Source of the DNA: Fulvimarina sp.
GTDB lineage: Bacteria > Pseudomonadota > Alphaproteobacteria > Rhizobiales > Rhizobiaceae
DNA: 37,085 nucleotides
Assembly (NCBI GenBank): GCA_002700095.1
Contig: PACL01000011.1
Coordinates: forward strand, 1 to 37,085
Reading direction: 5' to 3'
In this document: positions 16,972 to 24,978 of the stretch, in pieces
Position numbering within the stretch: position 1 is the stretch's first letter
Layout: each line of letters opens with the position of its first letter
The notes under the pieces: generated by a model
The model's input: the letters and a program-made list of their open reading frames with translations, nothing else
Databases searched by the model: none
What the model was told of the DNA's origin: nothing
Program-made: the position numbers and the translations under genes

Positions 16972-18102
16972 ATGATCGTGCAGCGATTTGCCAAATGGGC
17001 CGGAGAGGCGACGACGCGGGAGCGTGCCGAAGCGGCGACGATGCTTGCCGAGGCACTCGTCCATGGCGGGGCCGAAGGTGCCGATCGCGAGACGATCCTC
17101 GCCTCCCTGACGCTGCTTCTGGAGGATCCGGCGGTTGCGGTGCGCCTCGCCATGGCGAAGGCGCTATCCGGTGGCCGTCAGGTGCCGCGCGCGCTGCTCT
17201 TCGCCCTTGCCGCCGACGTCGACCGTGTCGCCACCGAGATCGCTGGGCGCTCGCTGCATCTCTCCTCCGCCGATCTGGTGGATGTCGCCGCCATCGGCTC
17301 GCCCGCGGCGCGCCGGGCCATTGCCGAGCGCCCGGTCGTGCCGCTTCCCGTTTCGGCGGTGATCGCCGAGGTGGGCGAGGCCGGGGCGGCGCTTGCCCTT
17401 TGCCGCAACGACGGCGCGGCGATCGCCGGGCGCAGCTTCCACGATCTGGCCGTCCGCTTCGGCGACGACGCGGCGATTCGCGAGGCGCTGCTGCAGCGCG
17501 GCGACCTGCCGCCACAGGTGCGCCACAAGCTGATGCTCAAGGTGCGGGACGTCCTGGCCGGCTCGGCCCTCGTCACCAGCCTGTTCGGCCAGAAGCGCGC
17601 CGGCGCGATGGCCTTCGCGGCGGCCGAGCGCGGCACGAACGTCCTCGCCGAAACGCTGCCCAGCGGCCAGACGCCCGATTTCGGCGAATATCTCCGCGCC
17701 TCCGGAGCCGTCACGCCGTCGCTGATGCTGCGGGTCGTGGTGGCAGGCAACATCGAACTCTTCACGACGCTCCTCGCCAGCCTGTCGGGCCGCACCGAGC
17801 GGCGGGTGGCGGCCATCGTCTCCGGCGGACCATCCTCGGCGCTGCGGGCGCTCGTCCTCGGCTGCGGCCTGCCGGAGGGTCTGGCGATGCTGTTCGGCGA
17901 GGCCGTGTCGCTCTGGCGCCAGATCGCCCGTGGCGACATGTCGCCCCGCCCCGCCGCCGTGCCGGCCCTGCTTCTCGCGCGGGCCAGCGCCAGCGCCGGT
18001 CATGGGGTTCAGGTCATGCCCGAAGCGCTGACGCTGCTGCGCCAGCTCGCCGGCGAGGCGCAGCGCGACGCGTCCCGCGAAGCGGCGAGGGTCGCCGCCT
18101 GA
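16972..18102 (+). CDS. DUF2336 domain protein
   Basis: A 376-residue, almost entirely alpha-helical cytosolic protein of the alphaproteobacterial DUF2336 family. The N-terminal ~140 residues look like HEAT-type helical repeats (for example LLLEDPAVAVRLAMAKALSG and VDRVATEIAGRSLHLSSADL), with further helices to the end. Some family members have been tied to motility, two-component or c-di-GMP control, but no role can be read from this sequence. It starts 205 bp after the flavin reductase gene and is convergent with NAD kinase, the two stops being 27 bp apart. Confidence 0.85.
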   Translation: MIVQRFAKWAGEATTRERAEAATMLAEALVHGGAEGADRETILASLTLLLEDPAVAVRLAMAKALSGGRQVPRALLFALAADVDRVATEIAGRSLHLSSADLVDVAAIGSPAARRAIAERPVVPLPVSAVIAEVGEAGAALALCRNDGAAIAGRSFHDLAVRFGDDAAIREALLQRGDLPPQVRHKLMLKVRDVLAGSALVTSLFGQKRAGAMAFAAAERGTNVLAETLPSGQTPDFGEYLRASGAVTPSLMLRVVVAGNIELFTTLLASLSGRTERRVAAIVSGGPSSALRALVLGCGLPEGLAMLFGEAVSLWRQIARGDMSPRPAAVPALLLARASASAGHGVQVMPEALTLLRQLAGEAQRDASREAARVAA

Positions 18103-18129
18103 GCGATCGCTTCCAGCCGGTGCCGGCTG

Positions 18130-18903
18130 TCAGTAGCGGAACTGTTCCGTCAGGATGCGCTCATCCCAGGAATGGTCCTGGTCGAACAGGATGGTGCAGA
18201 CGTCGGCGCCGGATTCGCGGATCGTGACCTTCGCGACCGACTTGACCTCCGTCGCGTCGGCAACGGCGTTGACCGGCCGCTTTGCCGCCTCGAGCGCGGT
18301 GATCGTCACTTCCTGATGATTGCGCAGCAGCGCGCCCCGCCACCGCCTCGGCCGGAACGGGCTGACCGGTGTCAGCGCCAGCAGCGGCGCGTCGATCGGC
18401 AGGATCGGGCCCTGGGCCGACAGGTTATAGGCGGTCGAACCGGTGGGCGTCGCCACCATCACGCCGTCGCAGACCAGTTCGTCGAGCCGCACCTTGCCGT
18501 CGATCGAGATCTGCAGCCGGGCCGCCTGGAAGGACTGGCGGAAGACCGAGACTTCGTTGATCGCCAGCGCCTTGTGTTCGATGCCGTCGGCATCGACGGC
18601 GGTCATCTCCAGCGGCCGGATGGCGTTCTCCACCGCCGCTTCCAGCCGCTCGCGCAGCCCGTGCTCGCGGTAGTGGTTCATCAGAAAGCCGACGGTGCCC
18701 TTGTTCATGCCGTAGATCGGCTGGGCGGTGTCCATGAAACGATGCAGCGTCTGCAGCATGAAGCCGTCACCGCCGAGCGCCACGACGACGTCGGCGGTCT
18801 CGCAGGCGGCGTTGCCGTAGAGTGCCGAGAGCCGGCGCGCCGCCTCCTGGGCGGGCTCGGTGTCGCTGGCGACGAAGGCAATGGAGTGGAACTGGCGGGG
18901 CAT
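18130..18903 (-). CDS. nadK: NAD kinase
   Basis: A 257-residue enzyme that phosphorylates NAD+ to NADP+. The ATP-site GGDG (44-47, [15 protein letters not shown]), the NEVSVFRQ segment and the glycine-rich [16 protein letters not shown] loop are all intact. This is the short alphaproteobacterial form. I chose the ATG at 18903; a longer frame upstream (to 19056) is Arg/Pro-rich and outside the family. The Shine-Dalgarno sequence is weak. NADPH supply is relevant to MtdB in the neighbouring C1 island, but the link may be coincidental. Confidence 0.95.
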   Translation of the reverse strand: MPRQFHSIAFVASDTEPAQEAARRLSALYGNAACETADVVVALGGDGFMLQTLHRFMDTAQPIYGMNKGTVGFLMNHYREHGLRERLEAAVENAIRPLEMTAVDADGIEHKALAINEVSVFRQSFQAARLQISIDGKVRLDELVCDGVMVATPTGSTAYNLSAQGPILPIDAPLLALTPVSPFRPRRWRGALLRNHQEVTITALEAAKRPVNAVADATEVKSVAKVTIRESGADVCTILFDQDHSWDERILTEQFRY

Positions 18904-19267
18904 CGGGCGGCCTGGATCATCCCATGGACGTGAGGTCGCGCCCTGCCTACAGCATCGCGGCGACGATCGAAACGGGCGAGGCGGCAAAGCGTGGCACCGC
19001 CGGTGGCTGGCGCAGCTAGCGGGCGGCACCGCGACGATGCGTCGGGTCGGCGGCAATCCTGTCTCGACGGGACGGATCGAGGCGAGTGCTCGTGGCGGCC
19101 GATCAAGGCGGTCGATCGTGTCCGCGATGTGGAGAAGGGGCCTTGCGGCCCCTTCCGGTCGATTCTCGAGAAAGCGCTTCCTACTGGAAGCCGAGCTTGG
19201 CGGCCAATCGCCGGAGAAGGCCGGCGGGCATCGCCGGCTTTTCCTCTTCCCCGGGATGGTTTCTTGT
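18904..19267. other. 364-bp gap with two hairpins, no protein gene seen
   Basis: Between nadK and the end of fae, both leftward. GAAGGGGCC-TTGC-GGCCCCTTC at 19134-19155 is a perfect 9-bp hairpin. GCCGGCG-GGCAT-CGCCGGC near 19220-19238 is a 7-bp hairpin followed by TTTTCCTC on the plus strand. The second looks like a terminator for rightward transcription, although no rightward gene precedes it; alternatively both fold in the 3' end of the fae transcript and stabilise it. The nadK promoter must lie at the left side. Confidence 0.5.
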
Positions 19268-19777
19268 CTAGGCGCCGGCGAACGGATGCGCGGCGGAACC
19301 CTTCTTCGACACGACTTCGGCAGCCGTCGGCGTGCCCTTGATCGCGCGCTCGATGGATTCCATCGTGGCCTGGTAGTTGTATTCGCGGATCTTCGCGTCG
19401 TCTTCGGCTTCCCAGTGGATGAAGACGCCGACGCAGATGAACAGGTCGTCGGCCTCGGCGGCCGGGATGATGCCCTTTTCGACCGAGTCGGCGACGGCGC
19501 GCGCGACGGCGGTCTGGGCCGGGCCGAACATCTGGACGGCCTGCTTGGCGCCCTTGATGGTGACCTTGTTGAACATCACGGTGTTCGGCTTGGTCGGCAG
19601 GTTCGGCGCAACGACAGCGAGGAGGGTGGTGAAGCCGTCCTTGTTGTTGGTCAGCGAGTTGCAGAACGCGGCCTCGGCGGCCGAGCCCCGGGGCCCGATG
19701 ATGAGATCGATGTGGGCGACCTCGTTGCCTTCGCCGACGAGCGATTCGCCGACCATCACCTTGTTGATTGTCGCCAT
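19268..19777 (-). CDS. fae: Formaldehyde-activating enzyme
   Basis: A 169-residue enzyme that condenses formaldehyde with tetrahydromethanopterin to methylene-H4MPT in the cytosol. It has the near-invariant core [17 protein letters not shown] (with His22, the probable acid), [20 protein letters not shown] and [14 protein letters not shown], and the typical C-terminus HPFAGA. This is a canonical Fae, not a Fae-like paralogue or Fae-Hps fusion. GGAGGA about 9 bases upstream fixes the start. It follows the H4MPT operon on the same strand after a 240-bp gap, so probably has its own strong promoter, as is usual for this abundant protein. Confidence 0.98.
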   Translation of the reverse strand: MATINKVMVGESLVGEGNEVAHIDLIIGPRGSAAEAAFCNSLTNNKDGFTTLLAVVAPNLPTKPNTVMFNKVTIKGAKQAVQMFGPAQTAVARAVADSVEKGIIPAAEADDLFICVGVFIHWEAEDDAKIREYNYQATMESIERAIKGTPTAAEVVSKKGSAAHPFAGA

Positions 19778-20016
19778 GAGCAGTTCCTCCAAACTGGTGT
19801 CAGTAGATGCGACCGGGGTCCCGGCCGCGTGAAGAAGTTCCGATCCGAAGGAAAGACTTGCTATCCGGGCGCAGGCCAGTGGCGCTGCGTCGGACGGTCC
19901 TCCTCCCGTTCGCCGGGTGAAACCCGGCTACAAGACTATCCTTGTTCGCGGCGTCCGCTCGGGACCGGTTTGCCAGATAGCTTGGGGCCAGATGGCCCCC
20001 TGCGGCAAACAGTCAA

Positions 20017-20898
20017 TCACCCCGCGAGCGCTTCCGCAAGTTTCTTGGCAAACAGCGTCGCGACCGTCAGGTCGGCGGAGGTGCCGGGATTGAGACCCTC
20101 GGCCTTCAGTTCGGCGTCGAACGCCGCGGCGGCTGCGACACGCTCCTGCGGATTGCTCAAGTCCTTCAGAGCGTTACTGAAAATTGCAAATCGCCGGCGA
20201 CAGTTCTCGGCCCTGTCCGGGCCGAATTTGCGGACGATATGGCCGTCGGGAAACCTGCTGGCGAAGGCAAGGTATACGCAGAGCGCCGGGCCGGTGCCGA
20301 GATCGTCCCGCGGCGGGCAGGACGGCGAATCGTAAGCGGGGAGACCGACTTCGAAGACCTCGTGGAAGCCGTCGACATATTGCCTGGCGACGAGATCGGC
20401 CTTTGGCGCGAGCGCCATCGCCTCGACCAGACCGATGGTGGGAGCGGTGCGGACGTCATTGTCGGGGCGCGTGCCGAGGCCGCCGGGACTGGCGAGCGCG
20501 ATGGCCTCGAAGGCCTGGCGTGCATCCGCCGCGTCGAGGCCCGCCAGGACCTTGCCGACCCGCCCGCGAAGCGCTGCGAGGGGATCGGCGTCTCCGGCGT
20601 CGATGCCGGTCCTTTCGGCCGCGGCAGCCAGGGTTGCGCAGAGGAGGAGGATCCCGAGATTGGCGTTTAGACCGACGGCGGCAAAGCTCGCCTCGGTCGC
20701 CTCCAGGATCCGCGTTCCCACCGTAGCGCCCGGCCGGGCGATGGCGGGGGCCGCGGCAGCCGCAGCGTCGAGGAAGGTGTCGGCCGTCATGCCGTGGCCG
20801 GGCGCGAAGCGATGGACGTTGCCGGGCTTCAGCGTGTCGATCTCGGCATGGCAGGCGGCGAGGAACGCCGCCTCGATCGCCGCCGCATCAAGGTTCAT
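20017..20898 (-). CDS. CitG-like triphosphoribosyl transferase family protein of the H4MPT cluster
   Basis: A 293-residue CitG/MdcB-fold protein. Visible family motifs are DTLKPGNVHRFAPGHGM and a NANLGILLLCATL segment, matching the archaeal-type branch (NTNLGI) rather than the citrate lyase CitG form (NTHKGAIF). No citrate lyase or malonate decarboxylase genes are nearby, so the usual role of making the prosthetic group is unlikely. Its place 10 bp after the RimK-like ligase and in line with mch and mtdB indicates a part in H4MPT or methanofuran-analogue synthesis. Attachment of a ribosyl phosphate is the natural guess but is inference. ATG at 20898 without a strong ribosome site. Confidence 0.82.
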   Translation of the reverse strand: MNLDAAAIEAAFLAACHAEIDTLKPGNVHRFAPGHGMTADTFLDAAAAAAPAIARPGATVGTRILEATEASFAAVGLNANLGILLLCATLAAAAERTGIDAGDADPLAALRGRVGKVLAGLDAADARQAFEAIALASPGGLGTRPDNDVRTAPTIGLVEAMALAPKADLVARQYVDGFHEVFEVGLPAYDSPSCPPRDDLGTGPALCVYLAFASRFPDGHIVRKFGPDRAENCRRRFAIFSNALKDLSNPQERVAAAAAFDAELKAEGLNPGTSADLTVATLFAKKLAEALAG

Positions 20899-20908
20899 GG
20901 GCGGACGA

Positions 20909-21874
20909 TCATGACGCTGCCGGTGCGAGAGCCGGGGCGGGGGCGACGGCGAGTGCCGGTTTGGGTGTGGATGGCGCATGGCCCGCGCGGCGGCCTTCGG
21001 CGAGCGCCGCAAGAAGATCTCCGGCGCGGATCGCCGCGATGTCCAGCCCGCTCGCCTTCTTCAGCCCGGTCCAGGCCGGCATCGAATTGACCTCGAGCAC
21101 ATGCGGCCGGCCGCCGGCGTCCTTGAGGATGTCGACGCCGCAGAAGTCGCCGCCGACCGCTGCCGTGGCGTTTACGGCGAGTTCTTCCAGCTCCGCATCC
21201 GGCTCGATCGGATGGGCGGCGGCGCCCTGTTTGATGTTGGTGATCCAGCAGGCCGCTTCCCGGCGCATGGCCGCGACGACCCGGCCGCGCGAGACCAGAA
21301 CCCGGTAGTCCGACCAGCGGCCGGCGGTGGAATGGCCGATGAAGCGCTGGAGGTAGTAGACCCCGCCGGCGACCTCGGCCGCGGGCGGCAGGTCGTCGAC
21401 GCTGCCGATGAGCTTCAGGCCCTTGCCCTGTGCCCCGAACAGCGGTTTCAAGACGAGGGCCCGGTTCTCGCTCGCGACGATCCGCTCGGCCTCCCGGCGC
21501 GATTCCACCGCCCAGCCGCGGGGCGTCGGCAGGCCGGCCTGCGCGACGAGGAAGCTGGTCATCGCCTTGTCGACGCAGGCCTCGACCGCTCGCGCGTCGT
21601 TCGAGACGAGCACGCCGAGCCGCCCCAGCGCGTGGAGGATCGACAGCCGCCGGGTCACCGCCTCGAAGCTGCCGCCATCCATCGTGCGCACGCAGACCGC
21701 GTCGGGAAGCTGTTCTCCAAGGCCGGGAAATGCGAGGCCGTGTCTTGCGCCGGTGTCGAAGCCGACATCGGCGAGGCCGCTGACGACGACCCTCGCACCC
21801 TTGGCCTCGAAGGCTGCGCGCAGTTCCTTGGCGTGCCGGTCGAGGCTCGCCGTGACGAGGAGGATGCGCGGCAT
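20909..21874 (-). CDS. RimK-like ATP-grasp ligase of the H4MPT cluster
   Basis: A 321-residue ATP-grasp enzyme, RimK/MptN type. Visible motifs: the ATP-binding LVLKPLFGAQGKGL loop (~residues 142-155), YYLQRFIGHS, and the metal-binding GVDILKD...VLEVNSMPAW. Archaeal MptN of this family adds glutamate to H4MPT; bacterial homologues sit in methylotroph C1 clusters (Orf5-type in Methylobacterium, symbol from memory). The likely reaction is ATP-dependent joining of a glutamate-like acid to a coenzyme. The C-terminal ~30 residues are Ala/Pro-rich, probably disordered. GAGG 6-7 bases before the ATG at 21874; mch ends 16 bp upstream. Confidence 0.85.
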   Translation of the reverse strand: MPRILLVTASLDRHAKELRAAFEAKGARVVVSGLADVGFDTGARHGLAFPGLGEQLPDAVCVRTMDGGSFEAVTRRLSILHALGRLGVLVSNDARAVEACVDKAMTSFLVAQAGLPTPRGWAVESRREAERIVASENRALVLKPLFGAQGKGLKLIGSVDDLPPAAEVAGGVYYLQRFIGHSTAGRWSDYRVLVSRGRVVAAMRREAACWITNIKQGAAAHPIEPDAELEELAVNATAAVGGDFCGVDILKDAGGRPHVLEVNSMPAWTGLKKASGLDIAAIRAGDLLAALAEGRRAGHAPSTPKPALAVAPAPALAPAAS

Positions 21875-21890
21875 ATCGGCCTCGCGAGAC

Positions 21891-22862
21891 TCAGCCGAAG
21901 GAGGCATCGATCAGCTCCGCATCGACCTTGCCGGCGGCAAACGTCTCGCCGGTCTCCAGCGCCACCACCTGCACCTCGGCCGGCGAGAACAGCGTGCCGT
22001 CGATCTTGTAGAAGTCGCCGTCGTAGCGGCTGAAGATCTCCTTGAAGGGCTTGCCGTAATCCGCCGAGGTGCTGCTCGGCAGCTTCTCGGCCAGCGCCCT
22101 TGCCGCCTCTGCCGGGCCGGTAACGGCGAGCATCACCCGGCCGCCATAGATCACCGCGTCGTTGGTGCGGCCCATGGCGGTGAGGAAGTCCGGATGCGGC
22201 GGGGCGAGGGGCGCCGTGCCGATGCCCTCGACGATGGCGCTCATGTCGAAATGCAGCTCGTGCGCCTTGTGGAGCGCCACCTCGACGACCCGCCCGACGA
22301 TCTGGACGCTGCCGGCCAGCGACTGGGTCGGCGTGAAGACGATGGTCAGCCGTTCCGGCGCGATGTCGCAGTCATGGGCGATGCGGCGCACCAGGGCCTC
22401 CGGCGGGGGGCTCGCGGCTTCGAGGACGAGCGTCGCCGTCTCGCTCTGGTCGGCATAGGCGATGTCCTTGAACAGCGCCTCCTTGCCGGCGAGGGCCCGG
22501 GCCGGGCCGGAGCCCATGGCGAAATAGTTCTCCTCGCCTTCCTCGCTGGTCAGCTGCCATCCGGCATACTGGCTGCCCATGCAGGCGATGACCGGGTTGG
22601 ACGTCCGCACGGTGAGCGCGAAGGGCCAGCGCGGCAGGCGCTCGGACGGGTGGATGGCGACCGTGCCGTAGCCGCCGAGGCAGATTTCCGTGACGAGGCG
22701 GCCCGCCTCGAGACTTCCCGGGACGCTGGCGCCCGCATCGATCAGGGTTTCGCCCGCAGCGCCGGTCGAGACCGCCACCCTCAGCTCCTGCGCCCGCGCC
22801 CGCAGCTCTGCGACGAGCGGCAAAGCGCCGGCATTCACCGATAAGATCCTCGTCTGGCTCAT
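21891..22862 (-). CDS. mch: Methenyltetrahydromethanopterin cyclohydrolase
   Basis: A 323-residue enzyme that hydrolyses methenyl-H4MPT to 5-formyl-H4MPT, the third step of the pathway. Strong family segments: LGGYGTVAIH, VRTSNPVIACMGSQYAGW, YFAMGSGPARALAGKE, HELHFDMSAIVEGIGTAPLA and GRTNDAVIYGGRV. Length matches both archaeal and methylotroph Mch. The ATG at 22862 overlaps the stop of the preceding ATP-grasp gene (ATGA), so translation is coupled. Only this H4MPT-type enzyme, not folate FolD, is encoded here. Confidence 0.97.
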   Translation of the reverse strand: MSQTRILSVNAGALPLVAELRARAQELRVAVSTGAAGETLIDAGASVPGSLEAGRLVTEICLGGYGTVAIHPSERLPRWPFALTVRTSNPVIACMGSQYAGWQLTSEEGEENYFAMGSGPARALAGKEALFKDIAYADQSETATLVLEAASPPPEALVRRIAHDCDIAPERLTIVFTPTQSLAGSVQIVGRVVEVALHKAHELHFDMSAIVEGIGTAPLAPPHPDFLTAMGRTNDAVIYGGRVMLAVTGPAEAARALAEKLPSSTSADYGKPFKEIFSRYDGDFYKIDGTLFSPAEVQVVALETGETFAAGKVDAELIDASFG

Positions 22863-23983
22863 GCGGCCATACTCCCCAGTATTTCGTTGATCCGCCGCGT
22901 TCTGGCATGGAAGAGAGCCTGCGCCGCCGCCGCATCCGGCGCCGCGGCGACGACGGTGCAGATCGGCTCTCCCGCTGCAAATTCTGCCGGCGGCGCGGTC
23001 CGGTCGCGGGTCCAGTCCGGCCAGGCAAAGCCGGCGGGAACCCGCAGCGGACGCTCCGCCCAGGCAAGGCCGCTGGCGCGGATTTCGGCGGGTGCCTGCG
23101 GCTCGGTCTCGGGCAGCTCGCCCCGAAGCGCGGCGAGATGCAGCGCGATCAGCGGCCGCGCCGGGTCGTCGAAGACGTCTATCGTCGCGCCCGCCCGGGC
23201 GTTGATTTCGAGAAGCACCGGTCCGGCTTCGCCAAGCACGAAGTCGGCGCTGCAGAGGCCGGCGAGCGGCAGCCGCGCGGCGATGCCCGCTACCGCCTGG
23301 CGCATGGCCGCGTCCGCATCCCCGTCCACGGTGATCGGCCCGACTGCGCCGCCATAGCGGAACGGCTCCTGCGGGCTCGGATCGGCCCACTGGCTGGAAT
23401 AGCCGAGGAAGGCCGTGCGTCGGGCTGCCGCGACGAAGGCCATGGAAACCCGCGTCCCTTCGACGAAGCGCTGGTAGTAGCGATCCGCAGCCGGTGCGGC
23501 ATTCCCGTGGATCACGTGGCTGCCGCCGCAGCCGCCGACCTTCTTCGACACGAAAGCCGCCGGATCGGCAGGCCGGTCCCGCCGGATCTCGGGATGGGCT
23601 ACGCCTGCCTCGCGGCAGATCGTGTCGAAACTTTCCGGCTCCTTCAGCCGGCGGACCGTCGCCGGATCTGTGCCGAGGATCGGCCAGCGCTCGGCGATGG
23701 CCTCCAGGAGCTCCGGACGGTCCTCGAAGCCGGCCCCATAGACGAAGCCGAGGAGCCGGTCGTCCGCTGCGAGCCGTGCCAGAGCGGCGATCAGCTCGTC
23801 GCCGGAAAAGCCGTCGGGATAGTGCCCGCGCAGAACCTCGCAGCGCGCCGCGTGGTCGCGCAGATCCGCGTCGCCGAAGAAGTCGACGGCGAGGCAGTCG
23901 ATGCCTGCCAGCCTCGCGCTCGCCGCGATCTGCCGCGCCGAGAAGGCCGCCGCGAGGATGGCCGGGGGCCGAGTGTCGCTCAT
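22859..23983 (-). CDS. ATP-grasp ligase of the H4MPT/methanofuran cluster
   Basis: A 374-residue protein with an ATP-grasp core: a Rossmann-like N-terminal domain (~1-105), the ATP-binding FVSKKVGGCGGSHVI loop (~143-157) and the metal-binding LLEINARAGATIDVF (~252-266). It differs from the neighbouring RimK-like enzyme and resembles the group containing archaeal MfnD (tyramine-glutamate ligase of methanofuran synthesis); that comparison is from memory. A role in building the methylofuran used by FhcABCD is therefore plausible. Both ends overlap neighbours by 4 bp (mtdB upstream, mch downstream), showing tight coupling. Confidence 0.8.
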   Translation of the reverse strand: MSDTRPPAILAAAFSARQIAASARLAGIDCLAVDFFGDADLRDHAARCEVLRGHYPDGFSGDELIAALARLAADDRLLGFVYGAGFEDRPELLEAIAERWPILGTDPATVRRLKEPESFDTICREAGVAHPEIRRDRPADPAAFVSKKVGGCGGSHVIHGNAAPAADRYYQRFVEGTRVSMAFVAAARRTAFLGYSSQWADPSPQEPFRYGGAVGPITVDGDADAAMRQAVAGIAARLPLAGLCSADFVLGEAGPVLLEINARAGATIDVFDDPARPLIALHLAALRGELPETEPQAPAEIRASGLAWAERPLRVPAGFAWPDWTRDRTAPPAEFAAGEPICTVVAAAPDAAAAQALFHARTRRINEILGSMAA

Positions 23984-24876
23984 GACACCAGCGTGCGGGC
24001 GAGCTGGAAGGCGTCGCGGAAATCGAGGAACTGCGGCTCGTCCGCCTCGATCATGCGCTTGAGGAGACCCTGCTCGGTGGCCGACTTGATCGGCCCGACG
24101 GCAAGGGCGCCGATGCCGAAGGCCTTCGTGCCCTCGATCGGCTCGCCGTCGGCCATCACGTCGACGCCTTCGAGGCCGAGTGGCGGCACGGCGTTGACGT
24201 CCGCGGCGACGAGCAGCTTCTCCGCCCCCTGCAGCTGCTTCAGGCTCAAGACCTGCACGCCGGCCTTCGCGGCGGCGAAGATCACGTCGACGTCGCGGAC
24301 GATGGCGGTGTTCTTGTCATCGCTCGACCCGTCGACCGCCTCGACCTCGACACCGAAGCGCTCCTTCATCTCGTCGGCGCGCTGCTGCACCCGCTCGATG
24401 CCGCTGTAGCCGACGATCTTCACATGGGCGCCTTCCAGGGCGGCGATCACCGCCGAGCAGTAGCCGACGACGCCCGTCGCCCCGAACACCGCGATCGTGA
24501 CGTCCGACAGCGCCTTGCCGGTCTCCTTCTTCAGCGTCCGCTCGACGCAGGCGACCATCGCGGCGGCAGTGGTGAAAGAGCCGGCCGGATCGGCCATGAC
24601 GTTGCAGCCGAAGGGCGGCACCAGCGCGTTCTTCGCCGCCTCGATCATGTCGAGGGCGAGGACCGCGTCGTCGCCGCCGAAGAACACCGCGGAATTGACG
24701 CCGCGCTCCGGTGGCCGCGAAAAGATCACGTCCTGGACGAGGTCGGCGACCTCCTCCATCGTCACCCCCTCGTAGGGCGTCACCGAATCGTAGCCGGCAT
24801 CGAGGGCCATGTTCACGTCGAAGGGGCTGACATGCTTGTGCGGCGTCAGCATGTGGAGAATGTTCTTGGCTGCCAT
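23980..24876 (-). CDS. mtdB: NAD(P)-dependent methylene-tetrahydromethanopterin dehydrogenase
   Basis: A 298-residue enzyme that oxidises methylene-H4MPT to methenyl-H4MPT with NAD(P)+. Sequence marks: KHVSPFDVNMALDAGYD at the N-terminus (pterin side), RGVNSAVFFGGDD, the Rossmann loop VFGATGVVGYCSAVIAALEG, and ADVNAVPPLGLEGVDV. The family includes MtdA; without a structure-based comparison MtdB is preferred because the gene is embedded with mch and the H4MPT ligases. It is 102 bp downstream of the RFAP synthase gene and overlaps the ATP-grasp gene by 4 bp. GGAGTAACCCG precedes the ATG. Confidence 0.93.
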   Translation of the reverse strand: MAAKNILHMLTPHKHVSPFDVNMALDAGYDSVTPYEGVTMEEVADLVQDVIFSRPPERGVNSAVFFGGDDAVLALDMIEAAKNALVPPFGCNVMADPAGSFTTAAAMVACVERTLKKETGKALSDVTIAVFGATGVVGYCSAVIAALEGAHVKIVGYSGIERVQQRADEMKERFGVEVEAVDGSSDDKNTAIVRDVDVIFAAAKAGVQVLSLKQLQGAEKLLVAADVNAVPPLGLEGVDVMADGEPIEGTKAFGIGALAVGPIKSATEQGLLKRMIEADEPQFLDFRDAFQLARTLVS

Positions 24877-24978
24877 CGGGTTACTCCGTCGATCTCTGGT
24901 CGTTGGCGTTCGCTGAAACGTCCGCTTGGGCGAGGGCGCCAGGAATGAACTGGCGACAGGGGCGGGAAGGGGAAGGGA

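Noticed and set aside
19984..19999. GGGGCCA-GA-TGGCCCC inverted repeat after the CitG-like gene as a terminator
   Set aside because: Two-base loop and no T-run on either strand; could be incidental in GC-rich DNA.
21408..22844. A 478-codon plus-strand frame over mch and the RimK-like gene
   Set aside because: Opposite-strand shadow; both true genes are well supported.
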